DNA from: Holophagaceae bacterium
Lineage (GTDB): Bacteria; Acidobacteriota; Holophagae; Holophagales; Holophagaceae
Reading direction: 5' to 3'
Assembly (NCBI GenBank): GCA_021286765.1
Contig: JAJTBS010000001.1
Span: 558,001 to 622,000 of the forward strand
Length of the DNA: 64,000 nt
Positions 50,578-60,613 of the stretch are shown piece after piece; the first letter of the stretch is position 1; each line of letters begins with the position of its first letter. The position numbers were made by a program, and so were the translations under genes. The notes beneath the pieces are model-generated. The model had not been told where the DNA came from, did no database searches, and was given only the letters and a program-made list of their open reading frames with translations.

Positions 50578-53500
50578 ATGCCGAGCTTCCGCGTTTCCGC
50601 CCTTGCGCTCGTGGCCTTCGCCCTGGTGGCCCAGGACCGCGTCCCCCGCTTTGTCAGCTCGCCGGATGTGAACGGCGACCGCGTGGTGTTCACCTGGGAG
50701 GACGACCTCTGGCTCGGCTCCCTCAAGGGCGGCCCGGCCCGGCGCCTCAGCACCCACCCCGGCGTGGAGACCGCCGCCCGCTTCAGCCCCGACGGCAAGT
50801 GGATCGCCTTCACGGGGCAGTACGACGGAGGAAACCAGGTCTATGTGATGCCCGCCGGGGGTGGCACGCCGAAGCGCCTCACCTGGGGCGGCGGCGCCAC
50901 CGTGCAGGGCTGGACGGCCGACGGCAAGCAGGTGCTCTTCAAGACGGTGGCGGACTTCGACCGCCGGCCCGTGGAGCGCTTCTTCACCGTGGACCTCGAG
51001 GGTCACCAGCCCGAGGCCCTGCCGGTCCCGCGCGGCACCGCGGGCACGCTGTCGCCCGACGGCCAGCGCTTCGCCTACAACGCCAAAGGGCGGGCCGAAT
51101 ACTACTGGAAGCGCTACAAGGGCGGCGACCACCCGGACCTGTGGCTGGCGGATCTGAAAAGCGGCCGCTTCGAGAAGCTGACCGACTTCGTGGGCCGTAA
51201 CGGCGCCCCCATCTGGGCCGGCGGCAAGGTGATCTTTGAATCGGATCGTGGCACCACCGGCATCACCAACCTCTACGCGGTGGACCCGGGCACCAAGGCC
51301 GTGGAGCAGCTGACGGACCTCAAGGCCTTCGACGCCCAGCAGCCCAGCACCGATGGCCGCACGGTGGTCTTCTTGCAGGGCGGCCATCTGCAGGCCCTGG
51401 ACCTGGCCACCAAGATGGTGCGCCCCGTGCCGGTGACCACCAGCAGCGATGGCTGGAAAACCTCACCCCGGCCCGTGAACCCCAAGGACTGGATCCAGGC
51501 CATGAGCCTCGCGGCGGGGCAGGCCGTGTTCGAGGCCCGGGGCGAGGTGTTCCTCCTGCCCACGGACGCCACCAAGCCCGCCCTGAACCTCACGAAGACC
51601 CCCGGCGTGCGCGAGCGCTTCCCCCGCCTGTCGCCGGATGGCAAGCGCGTGGCCTATTTCAGTGATGCCAGCGGCGACTACGACCTCTACGTGCAGGCTG
51701 TGGATGGTGCCGCGGAGCGCATCCCCACGGGCCTGAAGACCGCCCTCTACCACCTGGAGTGGAGCCCGGACGGCACCAAAGTCCTCTTCGGCGACAAGAG
51801 CTTCGCCCTCTACGTCATGGACGTGGCCACGAAGAAGCTCACCAAGGTGGACGAATCCCACGAGCTGAAGAACGACCAGTTCACCTGGGAGGTGAGCGAC
51901 TATGCCTGGGCGCCGGACTCCCAGTGGGTGGCCTACAGCTTCGTGGAGGCCAACCGGAACAGCCGCATCCACCTCTTCAACCTCGCCACGAAGCAGAAGC
52001 TGACCCTGACGGACGGCTTCTTCGACTGCCTGAACCCCCGCTTCGATCTGGATGGCAGCACCCTCTACTTCCTTAGCTACAGCAACTTCCACACGCGCCT
52101 CGACCCCAGCCAGGACAACCACATCCAGTCCGCGCCGGTGCAGGTCATGGCCGTGACGCTGAAGGCGGGTGAGGAGAAGGGGGCGTCCTCCTCGGCCTCC
52201 GGCAGCGCCTTCCGCATCGACACGGCTGGGCTGGCGGAGCGCATCGCGCCCCTGCCCGTGAAACCCGGGAACCTGTTCCACCTCAAGGCGGGCCGAGGAA
52301 TGGTGGGCTGGGACGAGGTCGAGGGCTGGGATGATAGCGTGGTGGAGGAGCTCTACGGGCCCCGCGGCGCGGAGAAGTGGAAGCTGCACCTCTATGATCC
52401 TGCGGCCAAGAAGGACAAGGAGGCCGTGCTGGCGGAGCCGGTGAGCGACTGGGCCTTCGACGCCGAGGGCCGGCGGCTCCTCATCCGAAAGGGACCGAAC
52501 TTCCACACCGGCGAGGCTGCCGCCGTGTTCGCCGCCAAGGCCCTGCCCGAGAAGCTGGACCTGGAACGCATGACTTTGACGGTGGACCCGCGTGCCGAAT
52601 GGAAGCAGATCTTCGAGGACACCTGGCGCTGGTACCGGGACTTCTTCTATGACAAGGACATGAACGGGAACGACTGGAACGCCATCGGCGCCAAGTTCCG
52701 CTCGCTCGTGCCGGAGCTGAACTCCCGCCAGGAACTGAACTGGCTGCTGAGCCAGATGGTGGGCGAACTGAGCGCCAGCCACACCTATGTGGGCGGCGGC
52801 GATGCCGGCCCGGGCCGTCCCCTGCCGAACCCGGTCTACCCCGGCCTGCTGGGCGCGGACTTCACGGCGGAGCAGGGCGTCTACCGGTTCGCCAAGGTCT
52901 TTGGCCCCACGGCCTACGCCCGGGACCTCAAGGCTCCTTTGGCGGACCCCGCGCCCAAGGTGAAGGAGGGCGAGTACCTCCTGGCCGTCGATGGCCGGCC
53001 CCTGCGCGCCCCCGAGGCCATCCAGGCCCGGCTGCAGGTCATCAGGGGGCAGAAGGTGACGCTCACGGTGAACAGCAAGCCCACCATGGACGGCGCCCGC
53101 ACCATCGAAGTCGAGCCCGTGCCCAACGACTGGGACCTGCGCTACCACCGCTGGGTCGCCGGCAACATCGAGGCCGTGGACAAGGCTTCCAACGGCCAGC
53201 TGGGCTACATGCACATCACGGCCATGGGCGACCAGAACATTGGCCAGTTCGACAAGTACTGGCGCGCCTTCCGCTACAAGAAGGGCATCGTCATCGATGT
53301 GCGCGGCAACGGCGGCGGCTGGACTGAGTATTTCCTGATCGACAAGCTGGAGCGCAAGCAGGTCGGCTTCAACGTGCTGCGGGGCATGGCGCCCTTCCGC
53401 TACCCCAACACCGCCTCGGACGGCCGCTACGTCTTCCTCACCAACGAGCAGAACGGCAGCGATGGCGAGGCCTTCCTCATGCACGTGAAGGCCCGCAACC

Positions 53501-53796
53501 TGGGCACCATCGTGGGGGTGCCCAGCTGGGGCGGTCTGGTGGGCATCATCAACACCCAGTTCACCCTGGACGGTGGCACCGTGGAGCAGAGCAACAATGG
53601 CTTCTACGGCCGCGAAGGCCAGTGGTGGGTGGAGAACCATGGCGCCGACCCGGACATCACCGTGGAGAACGACCCCGCCAGCCTCATGCAGGGCCGCGAT
53701 CCGCAGCTGGAGACGGGCATCGCCACCCTCCTCAGGCAGCTGAAGGAGAACCCCACGCCGGCCTTCCCGCCGGTGCCCGCCTACCCCAAGCGGTGA
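50578..53796 (+). CDS. Tricorn-like S41 protease, exported
   Basis: 1072 residues from the ATG at 50578 (GGAG six bases ahead), with a signal peptide ending near LVAQ. Order: two beta-propeller regions (about 20-330 and 340-660, with FSPDGKWIAFTG, LSPDGKRVAYFSD, WSPDGTKVLFGD), a linker, a C1 helical domain, a PDZ domain (LGADFTAEQGVYRF, KEGEYLLAVDGRPL) and the S41 catalytic domain. The catalytic Ser is in NGSDGEAF, the His in LSASHTYVGG, and the stabilising GNGGGWTEY is present. It matches the tricorn-core layout, in which the propellers gate peptide entry. Divergent from ilvA. It probably degrades peptides in the periplasm. Confidence 0.92.
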   Translation: MPSFRVSALALVAFALVAQDRVPRFVSSPDVNGDRVVFTWEDDLWLGSLKGGPARRLSTHPGVETAARFSPDGKWIAFTGQYDGGNQVYVMPAGGGTPKRLTWGGGATVQGWTADGKQVLFKTVADFDRRPVERFFTVDLEGHQPEALPVPRGTAGTLSPDGQRFAYNAKGRAEYYWKRYKGGDHPDLWLADLKSGRFEKLTDFVGRNGAPIWAGGKVIFESDRGTTGITNLYAVDPGTKAVEQLTDLKAFDAQQPSTDGRTVVFLQGGHLQALDLATKMVRPVPVTTSSDGWKTSPRPVNPKDWIQAMSLAAGQAVFEARGEVFLLPTDATKPALNLTKTPGVRERFPRLSPDGKRVAYFSDASGDYDLYVQAVDGAAERIPTGLKTALYHLEWSPDGTKVLFGDKSFALYVMDVATKKLTKVDESHELKNDQFTWEVSDYAWAPDSQWVAYSFVEANRNSRIHLFNLATKQKLTLTDGFFDCLNPRFDLDGSTLYFLSYSNFHTRLDPSQDNHIQSAPVQVMAVTLKAGEEKGASSSASGSAFRIDTAGLAERIAPLPVKPGNLFHLKAGRGMVGWDEVEGWDDSVVEELYGPRGAEKWKLHLYDPAAKKDKEAVLAEPVSDWAFDAEGRRLLIRKGPNFHTGEAAAVFAAKALPEKLDLERMTLTVDPRAEWKQIFEDTWRWYRDFFYDKDMNGNDWNAIGAKFRSLVPELNSRQELNWLLSQMVGELSASHTYVGGGDAGPGRPLPNPVYPGLLGADFTAEQGVYRFAKVFGPTAYARDLKAPLADPAPKVKEGEYLLAVDGRPLRAPEAIQARLQVIRGQKVTLTVNSKPTMDGARTIEVEPVPNDWDLRYHRWVAGNIEAVDKASNGQLGYMHITAMGDQNIGQFDKYWRAFRYKKGIVIDVRGNGGGWTEYFLIDKLERKQVGFNVLRGMAPFRYPNTASDGRYVFLTNEQNGSDGEAFLMHVKARNLGTIVGVPSWGGLVGIINTQFTLDGGTVEQSNNGFYGREGQWWVENHGADPDITVENDPASLMQGRDPQLETGIATLLRQLKENPTPAFPPVPAYPKR

Positions 53797-53847
53797 GCCG
53801 AACTACCTGGAATCGAATCACCTGAAGGCGCGAAGCAGGACGAGTCA

Positions 53848-53885
53848 AACCGGTGATGAACGGTGAGCACTGTTCATCGCCGGTT
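53848..53885. terminator. Long hairpin between convergent genes
   Basis: A 14-bp inverted repeat (AACCGGTGATGAAC / GTTCATCGCCGGTT) with one G-U pair and a 10-nt loop. It lies between the tricorn-like protease and the convergent sensor kinase. No T run follows on either strand, so it may be a factor-assisted terminator or an RNA stability element. Confidence 0.45.
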
Positions 53886-53947
53886 GAGGCTGGATTTCTG
53901 GACCCGACCTGTTGGACCGCAGGGTTCCCCGCACCCGGCCATCGGGC

Positions 53948-55882
53948 TCAGGCCCCTGTGGATTCCAGATCGGCCATTCCAGGCGCCAGGCCGCCCCGCT
54001 TCCGCAGGGAGGGGGGGAACTGGATGCGGAAGAGGGTGCCGGTGCCGGGTTCGGTTTCCACCTGGATCTGCCCACCGTGGGCGGCGACGATGTTGGCGAC
54101 CATGGACAGCCCCAGGCCCGTGCCCTTGCCCGGCTCCTTGGTCGTGAAGAAGGGCTCGAAGAGCCGTTGCTTCACCTCGTCGCTCATGCCGCAGCCGCCG
54201 TCCTCCACCTCCAGGCAGGCCCCGCTGCCAACCCTGCAGGTCCGCAGGCGGAGCAGCCCGCCATCAGGCATGGCGTCCCGGGCGTTCAAGCCTAGGTTCA
54301 CCAGCACCTGCTGGAGCTTCACGGGCTCACCGAAGAGCAGGGGCAGGTCGGGGGCGAGCTCCGTCTCGATCCGGATGCTCCGACCCAGTACCCGCCGCAG
54401 GAGGGAGGCCGCCTCCTCCACCACGACGTTCAGGCTCAGCTGCTCCCGGCGGCCCAGGTCCGGCCGGCTGTAGTCCATGAGGGCGCGGAGCACTTCCGCG
54501 CACTTGATGGTGGCGCCTTCGGCCGCGTGGAGGTGCGGCTGCAACTCTGGGTGATCCTCCAGGAGTGTCTGGCAGATGGTGATCTGGCCCAGCACCATGG
54601 TCAGCTGGTTGTTCACGTCGTGGACGATGCCCGGGGCCAGCATCCCCACGGAGTCCACGCGCTGGCTGTGCTCCACCTGGTGCAGCAGGCGCTCCCGCTC
54701 GCGGTCGGCCCGGCCTGCCAGGCGCAGCTTCTCGCCCACGCGCTGCAGTTCCCAGATGTCGGAATCAAACTCGGTGGATTCGGCGACCGCTCCGGCGGGC
54801 GCTGAGGCCGAATCGGCCAGCTGGCTCATGGGCCGCGCCAGGCGGTTGTGGAGGTCCAGCATGGTCCAGGCCACACCGAGAACCGCGGCCAGGGCGAGCA
54901 GGAAGGTGAAGACCGCGAAGCGCCGCTGGCCGGGGAAGAGATCCTCCTTCGGGATGGCCATGTGGAGGTTCATGCGGGGTTCGCCCTTGGAGGCGTAGGT
55001 GCCCGAGGCGCTCACATAGGACTTGCCGGCATCGAGGAAGGCGAACCCCGCTCCAGGGGGTGCCGCCACGCCGCCCCCCAGCAGGTCACCCCCGGGGCCC
55101 GGGGCCAGGGAGGCCAGGTGGTTCTGGAGTCGGGCGCCCTGATCCAGCAACCCGGGCAGGCGCGGTGGCACCAGGAGGCGGCCGACGGGATCCGTGGCGA
55201 TCATCCGGGAACCGGGGGTGGGCCGGTTCTCCCAGATCAGGTGGGTGAGCTCCTCCAGGGAGACATCCACGCCGATGACGCCGACCAGGGATCCCCGGGC
55301 GTTGCGGATGGGTACCGTGAAGGTGAACCCCGCCACCGCCGAGGTGTAGTACCGGTAGGCCTCTGGGGTCCAGGCCGGGGCCGTCTGAACCGACCCGAAC
55401 CGGTACCAGTGGCGTTCCCGGGCCTCGTACACCTCCCGTTCGTCGATGGGGCCCGGCACCCAGCGTCCCCCCTGCACCAGGTAGCGCCTGGGGTTGCGGC
55501 CACCCTTGAAGAGCACCAGGTTCCAGGTGCCTTCCTTCCGCACCACGCAGGCGGAATCTCCGTCCTCGCGGCTGAGGATGAGGTTTGTGATGATGGCGCC
55601 CTTTTCCAGAAAGGGGATCACGCTCTGAAGACCTTCGGGACCATCCAGGCGGCCCTCCTCCCGGGCCCACCAGAGGCCGAACGCGGTTCCGGTCTCCTCG
55701 GCCCGGAGGAACTCCCGGGTGATGATCTGCTGGATCTGGACCAGGGAGCCCTCGGCGCGGGCCTGACCCTGGGACTCCACGGAATGGACGAGCCCCCACC
55801 ACCAGAGGCCGAAAATGGCCAGCCCGCACAGCGCTGTCAGAAGAATCGACTTCCACAGCAGCATGCTCTTCAGCCGGGACAT
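53948..55882 (-). CDS. Cache-domain sensor histidine kinase
   Basis: 644 residues. An N-terminal membrane segment (ILLTALCGLAIFGLWWWGLV) and a second one near 320-345 enclose a periplasmic double-Cache-like domain (TVPIRNARGSLVGVIGVDVSLEEL). A HAMP-like linker is short. The acceptor His is in GIVHDVNNQLTMVL, then N, G1 and G2 motifs of the ATPase domain (VNLGLNARDAMPDGG, EDGGCGM, GKGTGLGLSMV). It has no receiver. The long 5' leader contains an AT-rich promoter region. The ligand could be a small organic acid or amino acid, as for many Cache sensors; the response regulator is not nearby. Confidence 0.9.
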   Translation of the reverse strand: MSRLKSMLLWKSILLTALCGLAIFGLWWWGLVHSVESQGQARAEGSLVQIQQIITREFLRAEETGTAFGLWWAREEGRLDGPEGLQSVIPFLEKGAIITNLILSREDGDSACVVRKEGTWNLVLFKGGRNPRRYLVQGGRWVPGPIDEREVYEARERHWYRFGSVQTAPAWTPEAYRYYTSAVAGFTFTVPIRNARGSLVGVIGVDVSLEELTHLIWENRPTPGSRMIATDPVGRLLVPPRLPGLLDQGARLQNHLASLAPGPGGDLLGGGVAAPPGAGFAFLDAGKSYVSASGTYASKGEPRMNLHMAIPKEDLFPGQRRFAVFTFLLALAAVLGVAWTMLDLHNRLARPMSQLADSASAPAGAVAESTEFDSDIWELQRVGEKLRLAGRADRERERLLHQVEHSQRVDSVGMLAPGIVHDVNNQLTMVLGQITICQTLLEDHPELQPHLHAAEGATIKCAEVLRALMDYSRPDLGRREQLSLNVVVEEAASLLRRVLGRSIRIETELAPDLPLLFGEPVKLQQVLVNLGLNARDAMPDGGLLRLRTCRVGSGACLEVEDGGCGMSDEVKQRLFEPFFTTKEPGKGTGLGLSMVANIVAAHGGQIQVETEPGTGTLFRIQFPPSLRKRGGLAPGMADLESTGA

Positions 55883-56038
55883 TCCAATGGCCTCCCTGGG
55901 AAACGGATCCTTCTCTCCAGGCTCCTGATTCCTTCAGGTCCACGGTGGTCAGGCATTCGCTCCAGGCTAGCAAAACGGAACAGAAAAAAACTGGAAATAT
56001 GAAAAAAATACCAACTGTGATTTTTGCCCACAACCGAC

Positions 56039-56067
56039 TTATTAGTCTGAAAATGTAACGGTTGCAA
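56039..56067 (-). promoter_or_regulatory. Sigma70-like promoter candidate for the Cache sensor kinase
   Basis: On the - strand, TTGCAA (56062-56067) and TAATAA (56039-56044) with a 17-base spacer, inside an AT-rich island. The untranslated leader to the ATG at 55882 would be about 150 bases, long enough for extra regulation. Confidence 0.45.
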
Positions 56068-56139
56068 ATGGGTATCAACACATGGACCGATTGGCACCCC
56101 CCCAGGCCTCAGGGCGGTTTCCAGCCGCTTCCGACAGGG

Positions 56140-57288
56140 TCAGAAGCCCACGGCGTACTCACCCTCCCGCAGGAGCGCCACTGTACCGCCACCGGGCATG
56201 ACCAGATCCACGCTCAGGACCTTCACCTCCGGCTGGGTCTCCGGAACGTAGACGCGATCGATGTGGATGACGGCCTCGGGACCGGAGAACTGGGCCGGTC
56301 CCACCTGGCCACCGAAGTGGTCGCTGCGACCGAAGGCCAGGTGCAGGCCCAGCTTCTCGTCCAGCAGGATCTCGCCGATGGGTTTCACCCCGAAGGCGGA
56401 CAGCACGCCCAGGCCCAGCTCGGCGAGGTTGCCGTAGGCGGGCTCCTTCGCCAGCAGGGCGGCCTCCTCGCGTGACTTCGGCCCCTCGCTGAGCACCTCC
56501 ACGGCCTGGTTCGCCACGATGCGGTAGCGCACGACCTCGGGGCCGAACTGGACGGGCATCACGCCGGCTGTGCGGCTGGGGTCCTCCGGCAGCTCGCCCT
56601 CATAGGGCACGATGTAGGCCTCCCCCGAGGGCAGGTTGCCGGCCACGCCGGGGTTCGGCAGGAGGCCGCCCGAGGCGTGGCCCGTCCGGTGGCGCAGGTC
56701 CACGTGCAACTCGCAGGGGCCGGTGGGAGTGCCGAAGCGGAAGTCCGCGCCCTCGGCGCGGTCCAGCAGGTCCTTCAGCAGGTTCACGCGGCGGTTCACC
56801 TCCGTGTAGTCCAGGCGCAGGGCCGGGATCATGTCCGACCGGAAACCCGGCATGGTGGCGGCCCGGATGGGGTGTTTCTTCGCGGCCAGCTTGAGGGGGG
56901 CCGTGGCAGAGAACTTGGTGATGGCGATGAGGATGGGATGGGCGGCGTAGAGGTCGGCAAACGGGGTGGAAGCCGCCGGATCCAGCGCCTCCGTGGAGGG
57001 CAGGGGCCCTTCCGCGTGGAGCCAGGCCCGCTCTGGCAGATCCCCGTTGTTGGTGTGGACGTTGGGATAGACCACCAGGTGTGTGTCCAGGCCCAGCTCG
57101 GAACGGTGGGCCTGCAGCTCTTCCACCCAGGCGGCGGCGATGGCGCGGCGCTCGGCCCAGGCCGGCTCGTCGGGCACCTGGGCATCGGGCAGATCCACGA
57201 GGACAGCCAAGGCGCGCTCGCCCTGCTGGGGCTGGAACACCCGCTGCACCAGGGCCACCAGTTCCGGGCCGCTCAACCGCTCGCTCAT
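56140..57288 (-). CDS. M29-like (thermophilic type) aminopeptidase
   Basis: 382 residues, near the usual 370-410. The family pattern is seen in NLPSGEAYIVPYEGE (metal-binding Glu), ELGLGVLSAFG, GEILLDEKLGLHLAFGRSDHFGGQ (Glu, His) and the late HIDRVYV (His, Asp). The spacing of Glu ... Glu ... His ... His-x-Asp fits the co-catalytic zinc or cobalt site of aminopeptidase T. The N-terminal 130 residues differ from classical M29. It should remove N-terminal residues from peptides in the cytosol; no signal peptide is present. It follows the HEAT-repeat gene on the same strand by about 60 bp. Confidence 0.75.
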   Translation of the reverse strand: MSERLSGPELVALVQRVFQPQQGERALAVLVDLPDAQVPDEPAWAERRAIAAAWVEELQAHRSELGLDTHLVVYPNVHTNNGDLPERAWLHAEGPLPSTEALDPAASTPFADLYAAHPILIAITKFSATAPLKLAAKKHPIRAATMPGFRSDMIPALRLDYTEVNRRVNLLKDLLDRAEGADFRFGTPTGPCELHVDLRHRTGHASGGLLPNPGVAGNLPSGEAYIVPYEGELPEDPSRTAGVMPVQFGPEVVRYRIVANQAVEVLSEGPKSREEAALLAKEPAYGNLAELGLGVLSAFGVKPIGEILLDEKLGLHLAFGRSDHFGGQVGPAQFSGPEAVIHIDRVYVPETQPEVKVLSVDLVMPGGGTVALLREGEYAVGF

Positions 57289-57347
57289 GCAGTCCTCCCA
57301 CCGGGAGGATGCCTGGGCCGGCGTCGCCTGTCGAGCCGTGGGGGGCC

Positions 57348-59282
57348 TCAGCCACCCGCCTTCTGGGCCAGGGCCCGGGCGGCGGCCTGCAGGTGGGCGA
57401 GGTCTTCCGTGGGCACGGTTCCGGAGGGGCGCTTCTCGTGCAGGGTCTCCTGGACAAGGTTGGCGAAATCCACCCAGGAGGGACGGTGCTCCAGGTGCAA
57501 GGCCACCAGGGCATCCCCGATGCGGCGGCGCAGCGACCAGGAAGGCGTGCGGGCGTTCCAGGCCGCGCGTACGGCCACATCCAGGGCATGGGTCTGGGCC
57601 AGCGGCAGGGGTTCGTGGGAGGTGGCATGGGCCCTGGCCAGGGCCTCCACGGCCAGGGTGTGGAGTTCCGGAGAATTCAGCTCATGGGCCTTGCCGCACA
57701 GGGCGATGGCTCCGACGGAATCGCCCAGGTCGCGCAGAGCCTGGGCCAGGGCCACCTGGACGCGGGCGTTCTGTCCGGAGTGGAGCAGGGTCAGGAGCGG
57801 GTCCACGGCCTGGGGTGAACCGAGGGCGCCGAGGGTCTCCAGGGCGGCCACCAGGAGCGCCTCCTGGGGTTCCGAGGCCACGAGCTCCAGGAGCTGGGGC
57901 ACCAGCGCATCCAGCTGGTGCATGGCGATGAAGCGCAGCCCCACCTTGATCTCCTCGGGATCGGCCAGGGCCAGGCGTTCCCGGGCCAGCCCTTCGGGAT
58001 CGGGCAGCTGGCCCAGGTGCCAGAGGGCCCGCTGGGCCAGGTCGGCGATGGGATCGTGGCGCAGCTTCAGGAGCGTGGCCCGGAGCGCCGGATCCCGCCG
58101 TTCGCCCAGCACCTCCAGCGCCGCCATCCGCAAGGCGCCATCCGGCTCCTGCACGAGGAGGTCGAGGAGTTCCTCGGAGGTCACCGGAACCAGCCGGGCC
58201 AGGGCTGAGGAGACGCCTGCACGGCCGGTGTTGCGGCGAAGGCATTCGGCCAGGGGCTTCAGGAGCCGCTGGGGATCGATGAAGCCCTGGCCGGCGAGGT
58301 CCGCCAATCCCTGGGAGGTGGCGTCCAAGGCGAACTCCAGGCGCCGGGCGCGCTGGGCGGCCTGATCGCCCGCCTGGCCCAGATGGCGGGCGAGGTGGGC
58401 GGGCTTCTCCTCCTGCGAGGCCACCAGGGTGTCCAGCAGGAAGGTGTCGAGGAGCCCGGGTTCCCCATCCCGGATCACGCGGATGGCGCTCTGGACCCGC
58501 TCCGGTTGGTCGGAACCCAGGTCCACGGTCACGGCGGGATCCACGGCCTCCCAGCGCTGGGCCAGCAGGTGGATGACCTGGGCCTGCACCTCGGGCCGGG
58601 CCATGGCGCGGAAAGCCGTGAGCTGGTTGCGCACCTCGCGGTCCGCGAGGGCGTCCTGGTGGGCCTCCTCCAGCAGGTCGAGCAGGCAGTCCGCGGCCTC
58701 TGGCGACGGGATCTGTCCCAGCAGGCGGAGGGCATGGCGGTACACCAGCAGATCCGGGTGGCCGGCCAGCGTCCGGAGGGGCTCCAGGGCCTCGGGGGTG
58801 AGCAGCTTCGCGAGCTGGTGGGCGCCCTCGTTGGCGTCGGCCGGCTGGGCGCTGCCCTGCAGCAGGCGGGCGAAGTGGTGATGGAAGGCCTCGGTGGGGT
58901 CCGACTCGCGCAGCACGAGGTCGAGGATGTCGCGGAAGGGCTGGGTGGCCCGGGTCTGGGACAGCTCCCGCAGGGCGGACAGCGCCTCCGGCGTGCCCAT
59001 TCTGCCCAGGCCCCGGGCGCCGGATTCGAAGATGGCCTGATCCTTCTCATGGCGCAGCAGGCGGCTGGTGATGGGGATCCACTCGGGCCAGGGATGGTAG
59101 AAGCTGGCCTCGAGCACCAGCTGCCTCAGGGCGGCGGGGCAGGAGGCCTTGAGGACGCGCTCGGCCAGCTCGGGCACGGCCCCGCGGCCCACATCGGCCA
59201 GGGTGCGGAAGAAGGCGAGCTGATCCCCGCGCCAGGCCGGGTCCAGGCGGTCCAGGAACATCTCGAAGGGGTTCTGCCTCAT
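57348..59282 (-). CDS. HEAT-repeat scaffold protein
   Basis: 644 residues from the ATG at 59282 with AGGA ahead; the frame runs further but upstream sequence is low-complexity Ser/Arg. The whole protein is built of alpha-hairpin repeats of 30-40 residues (for example EALSALRELSQTRATQPFRDI, PEAADCLLDLLEEAHQ, LRATLLKLRHDPIADLAQRALWHLGQLPD broken at the turn, AVDPLLTLLHSGQNARVQVALAQALRDLGD). There is no catalytic motif, signal peptide or membrane helix. Such solenoids bind other proteins. It follows the PilZ gene after 40 bp on the same strand, so a signalling role with c-di-GMP is possible but not shown. Confidence 0.78.
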   Translation of the reverse strand: MRQNPFEMFLDRLDPAWRGDQLAFFRTLADVGRGAVPELAERVLKASCPAALRQLVLEASFYHPWPEWIPITSRLLRHEKDQAIFESGARGLGRMGTPEALSALRELSQTRATQPFRDILDLVLRESDPTEAFHHHFARLLQGSAQPADANEGAHQLAKLLTPEALEPLRTLAGHPDLLVYRHALRLLGQIPSPEAADCLLDLLEEAHQDALADREVRNQLTAFRAMARPEVQAQVIHLLAQRWEAVDPAVTVDLGSDQPERVQSAIRVIRDGEPGLLDTFLLDTLVASQEEKPAHLARHLGQAGDQAAQRARRLEFALDATSQGLADLAGQGFIDPQRLLKPLAECLRRNTGRAGVSSALARLVPVTSEELLDLLVQEPDGALRMAALEVLGERRDPALRATLLKLRHDPIADLAQRALWHLGQLPDPEGLARERLALADPEEIKVGLRFIAMHQLDALVPQLLELVASEPQEALLVAALETLGALGSPQAVDPLLTLLHSGQNARVQVALAQALRDLGDSVGAIALCGKAHELNSPELHTLAVEALARAHATSHEPLPLAQTHALDVAVRAAWNARTPSWSLRRRIGDALVALHLEHRPSWVDFANLVQETLHEKRPSGTVPTEDLAHLQAAARALAQKAGG

Positions 59283-59322
59283 GCCCGGTCCTGCCTGTCG
59301 TTGATCCTGCCGGCCGCCATGG

Positions 59323-59697
59323 TCACTCCCGCGCCAGAGCGGCGGCGACGTGGCCTGCGATGAGCTCCCGGACGAACGGGGTGATGTCCTGGAACTCGAC
59401 TCCGATGAGGACATAGCCCGTGGTCTTTCCGGCCACCTTGCCGAGCATCCGCAGGATGTTGGCGGTCAGGGGCACGAAGGGCAGGTCGGGATGATCAAGC
59501 ACCAGGAACTCGATGAGGTCCCCCACGTCCAGGTGGGCCGCCTCGTGGAGCTGCACTTCCAGGCCGCAACCACCGGCGCTGAGGTTCGCCAGGTTCGCGT
59601 CGAGGATGTCCACATCCTTCGTCCTGAACCGGACGCCGTACTCACCGCCGGTGGTGCTCAGCCGCGGGTACTTCCGCTTATCCTGCTCCATGGTCAT
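59323..59697 (-). CDS. PilZ domain protein (possible c-di-GMP receptor)
   Basis: 124 residues from the ATG at 59697 (a second ATG at 59691 is also good). The PilZ fold is shown by an N-terminal [10 protein letters not shown] with the Arg-rich switch (R-x3-R form seen only in part, RKYPR), [10 protein letters not shown] (normally D/N-x-S-x-x-G) and the strands [36 protein letters not shown]. The key NLSAGG motif is present and the Arg motif is short, so binding of c-di-GMP is likely but not certain. Directly upstream of the HEAT-repeat gene and possibly co-transcribed. Confidence 0.8.
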   Translation of the reverse strand: MTMEQDKRKYPRLSTTGGEYGVRFRTKDVDILDANLANLSAGGCGLEVQLHEAAHLDVGDLIEFLVLDHPDLPFVPLTANILRMLGKVAGKTTGYVLIGVEFQDITPFVRELIAGHVAAALARE

Positions 59698-59807
59698 GCC
59701 GGTGGATCTCCATGCCCAGACCCCGCGGAAGCTCGCTCCACAGGGTCCCATGCAGACCTATCGGCCCAGGGGCTGGCAGACTGAATTGCAGGAGGGGACG
59801 GGTCGGC

Positions 59808-60527
59808 ATGGCCAAGCAGAATCGTGGATGGAAGCGGCGGATCCTGGTGGGGCTGGCCTGGGCGCTGGGGCTTTTTCTTGCGTTGAACATCATCCTGGTG
59901 CTCGTGTTCCGGTTCGCGCCGGTACCCACGTCGGGCCTGATGGTGCAGCGGCGGGTGGAGTCCTGGTCCAGCGGCAAGCCCTATGTCTCGCGCCACCGCT
60001 GGGTGCCGCTGGAGGAGATCTCCCCCAGCCTGGGCGTGGCGGTGATTGCGGCGGAGGACCAGAACTTCACCGACCACTTCGGTTTCGACTGGCAGGCCAT
60101 CGAAAAGGCTGTGCAGCACAACGAGAAGAGCCGCCGCAAGCGGGGGGCCTCCACGGTGTCCCAGCAGACGGCCAAGAATCTCTTTCTCTGGAACAGCCGC
60201 TCCTGGACGCGGAAGGGGCTGGAGGCCTGGTTCACCCTGCTCATCGAGGCGGGCTGGTCCAAGAAGCGGATTCTCGAGGTCTACCTGAACATCGTGGAAT
60301 TCGGCGATGGCATCTATGGCGCCGAGGCGGCCGCGCGCACCTACTTCGGCAAGCCGGCCAAGAAGCTGACGCCCTCGGAGGCGGCCCTCCTGGCGGCGGT
60401 GCTGCCCAACCCGCGCAAATTCAAGGCGAACGCCCCCAGTGACTACATCCGCGGACGGCAAGGCTGGATCCTCAATCAGATGCGCCAACTGGGCGGAGAC
60501 CAGGTGGTGAAGGATCTGGAGGCCTGA
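59808..60527 (+). CDS. mtgA: Monofunctional biosynthetic peptidoglycan transglycosylase
   Basis: 239 residues from the ATG at 59808, with GGAGGGG in front. An N-terminal membrane helix ([20 protein letters not shown]) is followed by the GT51 domain with [19 protein letters not shown] containing the catalytic Glu, the [15 protein letters not shown] block, the [26 protein letters not shown] region and [14 protein letters not shown]. It polymerises lipid II into glycan chains at the periplasmic face and lacks a transpeptidase domain. Divergent from the PilZ gene. Confidence 0.94.
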   Translation: MAKQNRGWKRRILVGLAWALGLFLALNIILVLVFRFAPVPTSGLMVQRRVESWSSGKPYVSRHRWVPLEEISPSLGVAVIAAEDQNFTDHFGFDWQAIEKAVQHNEKSRRKRGASTVSQQTAKNLFLWNSRSWTRKGLEAWFTLLIEAGWSKKRILEVYLNIVEFGDGIYGAEAAARTYFGKPAKKLTPSEAALLAAVLPNPRKFKANAPSDYIRGRQGWILNQMRQLGGDQVVKDLEA

Positions 60528-60613
60528 GGACGCCCGGGTCGAGTCTCCACCCGAGTGCCGGAGGGACCTTGGTCACGATTACCGACCTGCTGGTTTCCAG
60601 ATCTGGGGCGGGG

